Under the pieces are notes generated by a model. The model had not been told where the DNA came from. It was given only the letters and a program-made list of their open reading frames with translations, and made no database searches. Position numbers and translations under genes: made by a program. Shown piece by piece: positions 24,861 through 35,900 of a stretch of DNA of 64,000 nucleotides (positions within the stretch are counted from its first letter, which is position 1; every line of letters begins with the position of its first letter). The stretch comes from Cinnamomum chago (taxonomy: Eukaryota; Streptophyta; Magnoliopsida; Laurales; Lauraceae), in assembly GCA_038049695.1 (NCBI GenBank), contig CP142452.1, positions 92,573,501 through 92,637,500 on the forward strand, written 5' to 3'.

Positions 24861-26380
24861 CGCTGGATGACAAATTAACATATAGCCTCGCAACGAAGAA
24901 GTGGTTTCACCGTAATAAAGTGGTTACAAATGATGGTTTCTCATATAGTCAAATTTCTTGGAAGTGGGGATTTTACATTAATATATAGGTGAGCCCCGGG
25001 TGGTGGCTCAGTACGGATAAGGGTTTATCTAAGGGTTGAAACTTTACTGCCCCATGGGATACAAGCGATTTACTCAGCTTTCCTTGTATATGTACAGATT
25101 ATTTTGGCACAAAGGATTGAAACACCCTCCATTATAAAAAAAAAGAAAAAGAAAAAATAACAACATTAAAATCGGTGCATATGTTGACGTATGTAGCTGT
25201 AAAAAATTTGGTTTAATTAAGTACGTAAGTCTGGGAGAGTGAGGACTTCTAAGTCCTGTGGAGGTATGTTTGATATGAGAATTTTCAAGAAATATGGATC
25301 TATATAGGCCCAAATCATTGGGGATTTATGATTGTTGAATGTGGATTTTCCAACAATTTGTAGAAAGCGAAAGTCGTTTTTGAAGGATCTACTTACCAAT
25401 CATGACCTTAGGGCCTTTTTTTATCGGGGGTGTTTTTGTCGGGAATTGGGTTGTTTTGAAAATTTCTGACATTGCATTCAAATTTTATCCATAGCATTCC
25501 AAATGCCTTATTTGATACAATAGTTCTAATTCTGGCTCACAAGAAAATCACTTTTGGCTTTACGAAATTCCAGAATCTCAGCATTCAAAATGCTAGAGAG
25601 GGGTTGAGCATTTGGAATTCAATATTTTGGAGACATCATTTAAAATTCTTTAAATACTTATAGACAAGAATTCTCACAATTCTCGCAAGCAAAAGGCCCT
25701 TGGAGAAATCTCAATCTAGGGGAGTGGAATTCCACAAAGTGGCCATATATTGAAAATTTGAGCCTCTCAAAAGAAACATCATCCTAATTTATGAGACATT
25801 CTCAAATATTACTTCAATGAGAGATGGTTCCTTGGCAAGATTTGATTGTGTCATTGAAAATATGATCAACACGATCTTACACACATTAATCATGTTCTTT
25901 ATCAAATATTAGTTTTACAGTTGAACCAACTCGTATTGAAGTAAAATTTAAGGATATCACATAAATTGGGATATCATTTCTTTTGAATAGCTTGGACATT
26001 CAATAGGTGGGCCCCATTTTAGAGTTTCACTCCTTTAGCTTAGAAATTCTCTAAGTCAAAGCCTCAGGAGATCAAGACTCCTTCAAGTATGCATATTCAT
26101 ACATTCCACTTCTTGATGTTCTTAAACTGAACTATATACATGCGCAATTTAAACCCCTTGAAGCATAGATGGTCATGGTTTGGTTAACACAGATTGACCT
26201 ACAACAGGTGCAGGTTAAACAGGTCAAATAGAAATGAATACCCTAGTATAAGAAAATTCTCATTTCATTGTCACAAGTCCATGAGTGAGATCGCTTATAA
26301 TTATGAAATTCAAAACACTAAAAACTCATCTGCTAACAATGATTACTTGTGTAAAAATGTGATTGATTACATGCAAAATA
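24861..26380. other. Spacer upstream of coatomer beta'
   Basis: The part nearest 24860 must contain the coatomer promoter on the minus strand. I see no clear TATA box that I would defend. The remainder is AT-rich, with only short unsupported frames. A small inverted repeat (TGAGCC...GGCTCA) lies at about 24991-25010. Confidence 0.5.
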
Positions 26381-26384
26381 CGTG

Positions 26385-26935
26385 ATTCGATTGCTTTTTT
26401 TTTTAATTTTAATTATATACTTTTTAGACTGTATTTTTCTATTAGAGTGGAATATTCAGTAAAATAAGATGAGATGGTGACTTTGAAGTTTGAACAGATG
26501 GATTTATAGCAAAACACAAGATCTGAACTCTCCTTTTAATTTATTTTATTCCAAGTTGATGCTTTTGTTGTTGGTGTGTCTTTATTTTATTTTTTTTTCT
26601 AATTATGTACTTAAGACTGTACTTTTTTATTAGAGTGAAATATTTGGTAGAATGAGATGAGATGGTGATTTTGAACTGATGGATTTTGTAGCAAACCACA
26701 GGATCAGAACTCTTTATTCTTCTATTTCAGGTTGTTGCTTTCTTTGTTGGGGTGTCTTTCTTTTTTCAATTTTGTACTTTTGGACTGCGCATTCTTTATT
26801 AGAGTGAGATATTCAGTAGAATGAGATGAGATGGTGATTTTGAACTGATGGATTTATAGCAAACCACATGATCTGAACTCTTTCTTCTTATACTTCAAGT
26901 TGATTTTGTTGTTGGTGTGTCTTTTTAAATTTTTT
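26385..26935. repeat. Three-copy tandem repeat, unit about 170-190 bp
   Basis: The block ATTAGAGTG followed by AATATTCAGTA-like, GATGAGATGGTGA and TGATGGATTT, CAAACCACA, GATCTGAACTCT and TGTTGGTGTGTCTTT recurs three times, with ATTAGAGTG at about 26441, 26629 and 26798. Spacing is 188 and about 169 bp. Copies differ by substitutions and T-tract length. It has no coding potential and sits between the coatomer promoter and the hAT element. Confidence 0.85.
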
Positions 26936-27096
26936 TTTTTATCAATGTAGATGTAGATATGGACTACTACACTGGACCCCATTGAGTGAAAGGCTATCCT
27001 CCATGATATCTTGGACACCCCCAAATAGGGCATGCTATTAGCAATAAAAACATATTTACTATGAACCCAGAGCCTACAAAAATAAACCAGTACTAC

Positions 27097-27814
27097 CAGT
27101 GGCGGATCCAGGATTTAAAATCACTGGGAGCACGATTAAGTATTAGGGGGCGGAAAAATTTTTTTGGTTATTTATATGATTGCAAATGATTTTTTCTTCA
27201 TGCTTGAGAAAAAACAATACACAAAAAAAGTAGTGGACCTTTTACATACACTATCAGTAACTAATACACAGAAAGGTGCATTCAAAGATAGATAGTTTGT
27301 AGATTTCCACTGCATTGCAAATCATGCCTAGCAAGGACAAATAGTGTGCAGATTTACCCCAAACCTTTTATATGGAACAAATATAATATAATAATTTCAA
27401 GCAATAAAATAAGACATATTTATTTATCACAATTGTTCTCTACGAGTTTTCATATTTTGAAAAAGTTCTATTACAATATCATTAGTAATTGTTCCAAGCA
27501 ACTCTTTTTCTATAAACCAAACAATACAATCATTCATAAATTGGTCATTGGGGGGCCTAGTTCAATGTCACTGGGGGCCCAAAAAATTCATTGGGGGCCT
27601 TATGGAAAAAATTAGTGGGCCTCACCAAAATTACAAGTAAAACTTAGAAATATTGATGTGTATAAAGAATGGGTTGATAAGTGATAACTTTTCATTGGGG
27701 GCCTGCTTCAATGTCACTGGGGGCCCAAAAAATTCATTGGGGGTGGGCCTCACCAAAACTTAGAAATCCACTGGGGCCCAGGCCCTCAGTGGATAAATAG
27801 TGCATCCGCCACTG
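27097..27814. mobile_element. hAT-like element with CAGTGGCGGA ends
   Basis: The left end CAGTGGCGGATCC and right end GCATCCGCCACTG are inverted. Flanking octamers AGTACTAC (27089-27096) and AGCACTGC (27815-27822) match at 6 of 8 positions, consistent with an aged hAT target duplication. The 718-bp interior has no transposase. It contains a 37-bp sequence (TCAATGTCACTGGGGGCCC then AAAAAATTCATTGGGGG) twice, near 27562 and 27708, an internal duplication. Ends of this type are common in plant hAT families. Confidence 0.75.
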
Positions 27815-27829
27815 AGCACTGCTTAGTAG

Positions 27830-29120
27830 CGAAGGTCAGGCAAGGGCTTCAGAGTGGGTCTTGTTATTCTACCAGGTTTTGTCTCTTTTAGGCCCGGTAC
27901 AATACAGGGTTTTGATTTCTCCCTCCCTTTAGTGCAACGACTCCATTCTACGTGAATGATAGGGATTAAAAATCTTGCACCTCATGATATGTGGGCTAAC
28001 AATGGGAGAAAATTAATATAACACTATGCATGTGCATTGCACTTGCACTTGCACTTGCTTTTGGCCATTGACACTAGCTACAATCATTTTTTTTTCTTCT
28101 GGGCCTACACACTCACACAACTCACATCACCCAAGTCCCTATCCAATAGGCCCTATTATCAATTCAAAGGCTTACAAAACTTTGACAAATGTGATTATTG
28201 GGAAGCGAGTGCAAAAGAGTTAAAAGATGATTTATAGCCTGAGTCAGATGGACCCCACATTGATAAATGGCATTTGGTAACATAATTAAAAAAATTTAAA
28301 ACCTTTTCAAATTTTCTATGATGTTTTAAAAACAAATTGAGTGTAATATCCAAATTTTCTTGTTGGAATGGTATCTCCAGTCAAGTGTGAACGCTGTGGT
28401 ATGGCCCACCTAACCCACGGATCACTGGTTCATTGGCCCTACACAACCAGACCGTGGGGCCCATATGTACAAGCCTTGATTTCAAATATATACGCCCCAC
28501 AGTTTGATGATAACCACCATATGGCCCTCATAGTTGCAAATGGGGCTTTAGAGAATAAAGAGTTGTGAAAGGAGCTTTATTCCTAAATAGCAAATACCGG
28601 TTTTCCTCCACTCTTACCGGAGGAAAAGTTGCAAAAGTAGTCTTGCCGAGGAGAATTTGTAGAAAGAGTTTTTCTATTTCTTATTAGAGGCAAAGTTACA
28701 AATGTGTGGGTTTGAGAATCTGGCCTTGCCCTATTATGGGATGCCCTGGCCTTCTCGAGAAAGGCTTGTGTATATTTAGCACGGGTAATATAATTTTTAA
28801 TTAAAAATTATAAAATTTATAATAATATTATTTTATATGAATCATATTGAGATGGTCAAAATTGCAATCAAAATCAATCTGTTTAAATATATATATATAT
28901 ATATAATTCATTAATTTCAAGATTGTGATAACGTGATCATAACATTGTACTAAATTTGAACAAAATTGTGGATTTAAAAGTATAAAATGGTAGTATTAAA
29001 AATCATAAGAAACTAAGTGAAAAAGAAAACCCTTTAAATAAAATGAGAATATATCCAAAAGTATAAAATGCCCCTTCCAAAAAGGGCTTGTAGCACTCCC
29101 TATATATTAATATTATTTCA
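27830..29120. other. Spacer, no gene
   Basis: A GCACTTGCACTTGCACTTGC short repeat lies at about 28036-28060 and an (AT)n run at about 28885-28905. The frames at 28026-28237 and 28368-28568 are short, overlapping and without homology. Nothing else was recognised. Confidence 0.55.
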
Positions 29121-29635
29121 TTATATATATATGAGAAATGTTCATGTGTATCCATCAATAGGGTTGACTTTATAACGCATCCGAACCATCCATACACATT
29201 GAACCCCCTTAAGTACACCGGACTCATTTAATTTTCACCTATCTAAATGGATTAGACCGTTGGATCGCGGGTTAAAATTTTTTCTTTAATATAAAGTCAT
29301 TAAATTTGTGGGTCACGAATGAAGGGGGTTAGAGGCATGAGATTGACCCCAAATTTGATATGTGGTCTCATCCAAGATGTCTCTTCCCATCCCCCACAAG
29401 TCCTATGATCAGTGAGTCCCTAGGTGTGCCCCATTAAATTTGTCGCTCACCATATGGTGAGGGAATGATGCAAATGAATATCCCCTATAAGGTGGTTGTG
29501 AATGTGTGGTCGATTTAGATGGGTCATAAGGTGGGCGCAAGTGGGTGTTCTGAACTATGCGAACCGTAAGGACCGTCCTTACCGGACCAGTTATATATAT
29601 ATATATATATGAGAAATATTCATGTACATCCATCC
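29121..29635. repeat. Dispersed repeat flanked by a 35-bp direct repeat
   Basis: The sequence ATATATATGAGAAATGTTCA and the following TGTGTATCCATC (about 29125-29157) recurs as ATATATATGAGAAATATTCA plus TGTACATCCATC (about 29603-29634). Between them is a block (CTAAATGGATTAGACCGTTGG and GAGATTGACC) that resembles 37200-37345 in the sulfate-transporter intron 8, so this is a family of dispersed repeats. The class is unknown; terminal direct repeats about 480 bp apart could be a TRIM-like arrangement or a duplicated target. Confidence 0.45.
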
Positions 29636-29969
29636 CTTACCATATATGCATGAGTATACATATGTATTTAAATTCTCTCTGTTATTTCTCCATTGCCTTC
29701 CTTTTCTTAAATAGGTAGTGGATTTTTTTTAATTTGGGCTTTATAGTAGACTTGAACTCACACATCCAAGCGCACTTAGGATTTTTTTTTATTTGGATAA
29801 AATTTTCAATTATCATCATCATTACTCTCTTTTTTTATTATTATTTTCTACTAATTCTAAACCTACATAATATTAATGTTTCAATCAAGCTTTTATAAAT
29901 AACTTTTCTTGATCCGGACATAGCATGGGCTTTTGTTGTTAGTTAGTATTATTGTGTTGTATAATTCAT

Positions 29970-30700
29970 GAGAATAAATTCCTTACACCGGCGGTGTAAA
30001 ACCACCCTTTTCCTCCAAACCAATCCAAACACACCACATCATAAAAAAAAGTACAGTACATCATAAAACCACCTTTTTTTATCTACTGCTGGTTCCCAAG
30101 GTTAACCTTAGGGTTAACTTAAGTTTGAATTAGTGTCTACAAAGTACTCTTTCTCAAAATCTGGATTCTTGAAACCATCTATTGGATTTTCCTCTGTATT
30201 ATACTCTTCTCCCAAATTTCCTCCACTTGATGTGTTTTCCATATCAATTCTACAGTATAAATAAAATGCACATATACATTACAAGCAATCAATTGCAAAT
30301 AAGGAAACAGAAGAACGTATGGAGCAGAACCTAGATTTTCCAAAAAAATAAAATCTGGGGTTACCTTATCTGCTCGTTTGGAATCCAAGTTGGCAATGGA
30401 AGGATTGAGTGTTGGCAATGGAAGGATGGAGCGTGCGAACAGTGGAGCTGAGGTGTCAGAGGGGTCTTCTTCTTGTGAGGATGTGGAAGTCAAGGACGGA
30501 GCTTTTGGGGGTGGGGCTGGGGGTGGGGTTTTTTTTTTTTTTTTTTGTGTATTAAGTTAACCCAGGTTAACTTTGGAACTAGCAGTAGAGAAAAAAGTTG
30601 ATTTTAAGATGTACCGTACCTATTTTTATGATGTGGTGTGCTTGGATTGGTTTGGAGGAAAATGGTAGTTTTACACCGCTGGTGTAAGGAATTTATTCTC
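29970..30700. mobile_element. Mutator-type element, long TIRs, perfect 9-bp TSD; possible Pack-MULE
   Basis: Terminal inverted repeats of about 150 bp (29970-30122 and 30546-30700, roughly 85 percent alike) start GAGAATAAATTCCTTACACC on each strand. The 9-mer ATAATTCAT is found directly outside both ends (29961-29969 and 30701-30709), the diagnostic duplication of Mutator-like elements. Between the arms, on the minus strand, is a Pro-rich frame (KTPPPAPPPKAPSL, then TSTSSQEEDPSDTSAPLF) ending at a plausible donor after RADK (30365/30364), and, after a plausible acceptor at 30250, an acidic frame ENTSSGGNLGEEYN... that ends NSNLS, stop. This looks like captured exon sequence, but the two frames do not join in phase at those sites, so a working gene is not supported. 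Confidence 0.85.
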
Positions 30701-30709
30701 ATAATTCAT

Positions 30710-32650
30710 TCATAGCATGACATCAACGTCAACAAGTCATCTTGTGAATAATATATCGTACAATGTGGATGGACCACAGTACAAAACTCATATGAATTGG
30801 ATAACGTAACCAATATCTAAGTCCATTTGGTATGGGAATTCTAGAAATACTCATAATAGGATATGCTTAGGTGGTAACAAATTGAGAATTTTATGGAATT
30901 GATGTATTATATTTTTATTTTCCAATTTCCAATTGCTGAAGGAATATGATTCTCTGTCACATTAGCTTTTATTTTTATTTTTTTATAGCCCAAGGGATCT
31001 CCCACAAAACCTAGACCGTGAGCCTTTTGGCCAGTGCCCAAAGGACACAGTACGAACCCTCTTATCCACATCTATGGGATAAAACTATGCCAACGAAGAT
31101 AAGTGTCACATCAGCTTTTGTATCTCAACTTCTTCAATCAAACTACAAAGCCCATATATATAATACATCTAAAGGCTCTCTATGGTATGTTTTACAAAAT
31201 GTCCTCCAAAAATGATTTCTGAGCAAGGATCTTCTATAAGCTTACCAAACACACAAGTTCACGGATACATAAAAAAAGCCTTGCATTGTTTTGAGGTGAC
31301 TAATCGATTGTGGCACATCACTTCAGTATCTCTGTCTGTGTCATCCAAGATGCGAGCCTTCGTTACATTGATAGAGGATGGTAATTTTTTATGCAGCGCC
31401 CTATTTCACTGTAAATACAATCAGCGACGGTATTACTTACTATGAAAGTGATGGCGGATATTTTCCCGCAAAAGGTATTAGTGGCGGTTTTCATACATAT
31501 GGCGGCGGTTTTTATCCACCGCTAAATGTAATTTTTCTTGTAGGAATTACCAATAAAATTTGTTTCCACCAAATGACCTGTCAAGCAATATTAGCCTTCC
31601 GCTTAAAACTATTTTGTATTGTTTGTGACTAATCATCTAACATGGCATATAAGCATGTCTATTGATGCCATTCAAGATTTGACTTTTACCACTGGTTGGA
31701 TTATCAATTAATTATAGAATGTCACCACCAGATGAACTGTAAAAAAAATATTTATCATTTCAAATTCAGTAGGTAAACTAAGATGGTTGGGATTGTTCTT
31801 TCAAATATTGGTTGTGGGGTCATACTCCCTCCATCCGAAGCAAGAAATAAATTTTTAGACTTGGGTATGCCAAATTTTTTTCTAAATTGAGATCCTCTCC
31901 AAGAATAGAAGGGAATAACACAGTTTGTTGTGGGGGCCTATTGACCTTTCTCATCACCAAAGGTCTATTTCATGCCCTTCCTTTCAAGGGATGGCAATGC
32001 TTGATGGATCTGAGTCTTGGTAGATGATCAATCACCAAACCTAATTTTTCTAAATAAAAGAGAAATTCTCATTTGTGTTTTGCCATTATCTTCTTCTTCT
32101 TTTTTTATGAGCTGACTCTCCTGCAAAGATTGAGATTTGAACTCATATTTTGACTCAATGAAAGCTTGCAAGCAAATCTTCTGTAATTTGAGAGACCAAC
32201 TAGAACATGCCCAGGTGTCATTAATTTAATTTCTTTTCAAAGCCATCTTCTAGGCCTCCATTCCAGGGCTTAAACAATTTTATGACTTTGTTGTACAATT
32301 TTTTATGATTAAGTCGATCCAATAATGAATAATGATCAGACTTTTAGTGCTAATTCAGCCGCGTGGGTATATGTGTGAATTGATTCAAATGTTCACAGCT
32401 TTACCCCCTATATGAAGGAGGCACTTTTGTAGGGTTGTTCTTCAAGTGCTAAGTAATTAAAAACACTAGAAGGCTTATGTAGATTCTTGGATATTAAGAT
32501 CAAGGGAATCCTTGGTACCAAAAGATTCAGCATTCCTGAAATTTTGAAATTGATAAGCCTCTGGTGAATGTTTGTTTGCTTGGATGCTTCCTTGTACAAG
32601 ATTTCAACAAATTACAGTAAAATCTAATACATGTCCCATACCAGAGTACC
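30710..32650. other. Spacer downstream of the sulfate transporter; CACTA-like fragment
   Basis: Around 31407-31530 the plus strand has repeated GGCGGTTTT/GGCGGATATTTT motifs with CCACCGCTAAAT, the subterminal pattern typical of CACTA (En/Spm-like) transposons, and a CACTGTAAATAC that could be a decayed end. No matching second end was seen. The rest has no recognisable gene. The stretch just below 32652 must contain the transporter's 3' UTR, whose poly-A site I could not place. Confidence 0.35.
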
Positions 32651-32651
32651 A

Positions 32652-32871
32652 TCATTCCCAACGTTTCCTCTCTTGCTCGATATCACGAAGTGAATTACAT
32701 GCCGTCACTGCCTCACTCACCGAGAGGAAAACCCATTCCTTTCCAATGAGATCCATGGTTTGAGATTCTATGAACTTCTCTACAATCTCAATCCTGGGAT
32801 TTGCTAATGCCAACTGCACAGTAAACATTACAACACACAAGTTGTTAAAATTGTGATTTTGTGAGATATCT

Positions 32872-32913
<42 letters not shown>

Positions 32914-35900
32914 GAGTGGGCTCCACAAAAAAATGAGTATTTAAAAGTATTTATGCTGCTTCTGTCACACCACATATTGTACTATGGATGGTTAGCTTAT
33001 AAAATTTCAAATAAGGACTTAAGTTTTTGCCTTATTTCAAAAAAAGATATAAGTTTCAAGACTTTTCAAATTAGTCCCTACGTTTTTCAACAGATTCCCA
33101 ATTAAGGACATCCAGTCCATTTAAAGGTAATTTTTGGCAAATTTTTCCCTCATTTTTCTAAAATACCCGAATTACTCTTCATTTAAAGCCACGACATGAT
33201 TTTGGCAACTACTACATGCAGCTGATTACCATGGGGATGCCGGTTGTCTTTAATCACAGTAAGGACGTCGATGAAAAAAAGAGAGTAGAATATAGAGAAA
33301 CTAAATGAGGGCTTTATTTCAATGAAGGGCAATATGAATAGTTTTAGAAAATTGATGGAAAAGTCATCGGAAAAATATCTCTAAATGGACAAATGTCCTT
33401 AATTGAAAAATTAGGGACTAATTTGAAAAGTTTTAAAACATGTGTCCTTTTTTTTAAACAAGGTAAAAGTTTAACGCCTTATTTGAAAATTTCCCTTTAT
33501 TTGGTATTAGAGCCAACATGTCGCGAGTTCGGATCCAATGATGAATGAGTCGGCGTTGAAAAAATGTGTCTTACCAAAAGTGCGTCAACCGAGTTCTACT
33601 TAAGGAGAGTGTTGAGGAGTGGGCTACACCAAAAAATGAGTACTAAAAAGTATTTATGGTGCCTCTACTAACATATCGAGGTTTTAGTATGAATGGTTAG
33701 CTGAAAAACCTATATATATATATATTATAATATCATAATGAAGCAAGCTATACAAATACCTGCATCCCTCTTTTCTTTATGTTTTGGCAAACTTCTTTTA
33801 TCATGTCAATACCCGTTTTGTCGACAGTTGTCACCGCTGCAATGGAGACGGAAATAATGAGGAAATGACTAAAGGGTTTTTAAAATATCCAAAATATCAT
33901 CATTGAAGTCTTATCCTATCTCAAATAGCTTTTGAGTTGGAGTGCTTTTATTGGCACCACATTTTTCTCTCTCCACACCGCAATTTTTTTTCCTAAACTA
34001 CCCCTCCCCCCTCCTCTATTTTTTTTTTTCTCTCTCTCTCTATTTTCTCTCCCTCTCTCCTTTCCTTTCCTTCTCTTTGCTTCCCTCCTCCCCTCTTCCT
34101 CTCCCTCCCTCCCCCTCCCAGTCGCCGACGGGAAGGGAGATTGGGTAGCAGGGTTCCCTCCTCGTCTGCAGTTGGGAGGGGGAGGGAGGGAAGGAGATAG
34201 AAGAAGAGGAAGGGAGAGAGGGAGAGAAAATAGAGGAGGGGCGAGGGAGACCCGCTGGCTGGTAGGTCAGGGCCGCCGTTGGGGATCCCTTCCCGTCGGA
34301 GACTGGGAGGGTGGGGTGGGACGAGGGAGAGGATAAGGGAAGAGGGTGGAGGGAGAGACGGAAAGGGAGGAGGGGGGAGGGGTAGTTTAGGAATATATTT
34401 TTTTCTTTGCGGTGTTGAGAGACAAAAGTGTGGTGCCAACAGAAGCACTCTTTGAGTTATGCAGTTCTAATCAATCCTATATACTAACTTACTATGATAG
34501 TAACATTTTTATCTAGATTGACATAGTAATTGCAGTATAAATTATTTTATGATTTTAGCTTCTTAATCGAATAATAATACAAACGTTTTGGTATAACAAA
34601 ACCCAAATAATTGTTTGAAAGAATAGAAAATGTTCATTGTCACAAAGGTTACAGCATTAGTACTGAATAAATAGTATATGCACTTACTTGCCTGAATATG
34701 CAGGTGTCATATATCCTAAATTATTCCCATATGTAAATATCTCATTTTCATCGTTAAAATGAAACTAGAAACAGTTTCAAAAAACATACCACCCATATCT
34801 AGTATAATATAATGCAGTTCCTCTCCATTTTTAGCAGCAAGACTCTGTTCTTCTTCCTTGATCCATCTTGAAATCCTGGATGAAGACATATGTTTAAGTC
34901 ATTTACAGAAACATGGTGAGAGGATTTTAGTCAAGGAAATTTGGTTATAAAGGATATTGAAATAGAACAGTGGATCCTAATAGGATGTCTTCATGCATGT
35001 TTCCCATGCGGATGACTTGAGTTGAAACACATACTGCGAACCTATTTGAAATTCAAACCGCTTGTATCCATTGAAAGGCCCCCACAAGTCGCAGACCCAA
35101 TGTTCACTCTAAAATTAGAGTGTTGGACACTGTTGCATTAATTAATGTGTAAAGCATGTGATTAACTATTGCAACATGTTTTAAACCTGGGCAGAGAGGG
35201 GCAGGCGTGGTTCAATGGGGCGCGCCATTGGCCCCTTCCAAAAAATATGATACTTCTTCAATAATGTTGTACATCGGCTGCCAGGTAGAGCAGGTCGAAC
35301 AGGCAAAATCCCAAACCTAACCCAGATTGAAATCTATACACCCATATCCATACCCATACCCGCTTCAAATTTGACAAATCCACTACCAAATCTACCCTTC
35401 TTAATGGGGACAGGTCTACCTATTTGACCCACCCAATGTCATCCCTAGTTCACTTATCTAGATCCCACACAAATTTTGCACTCATTAAATAAAGGAGAGA
35501 GCATTCTTTTGGTGTGTGATTTCTCAAGAAATAACCTTATAAAAGTCATGAATATCAGAGTTTATATGAAGTGAGTGTTAGCATATATTCACCTCTCCCT
35601 TGAATAGCTAGCATTAGCGAAGTAAATATGGGAAGACACCTGGAGAATGAGAATGCCAGGTACTCCATCTGTGCTAGGATACTGCTCTAAATCACGATAA
35701 AGTTTGGAGTCTGGAATGCACCCAAGCTTGTAAATTCCAGGCCTAGCCATATATAGGAGTGCTCTCAATATTGATAGTCCTACCTGCAACAAGCACCAAA
35801 TATTGATTGTTAAATATTTGGTAGTATATAATAAAAGTTTGGTTTTAAGCATCGATCTATTTTTTTTCTTCAGTTATGTACTGTTATTGTCAATTTTGGC

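Noticed and set aside
31407-31530. Complete CACTA transposon
   Set aside because: Only one set of GGCGGTTTT-type subterminal motifs and no matching CACTA/TAGTG end pair was found.
33932-34448. Long opposite-strand reading frames (134 and 151 codons)
   Set aside because: They lie inside the fold-back Mutator-type element and owe their length to C/T- and G/A-rich low-complexity arms; no domain is visible.
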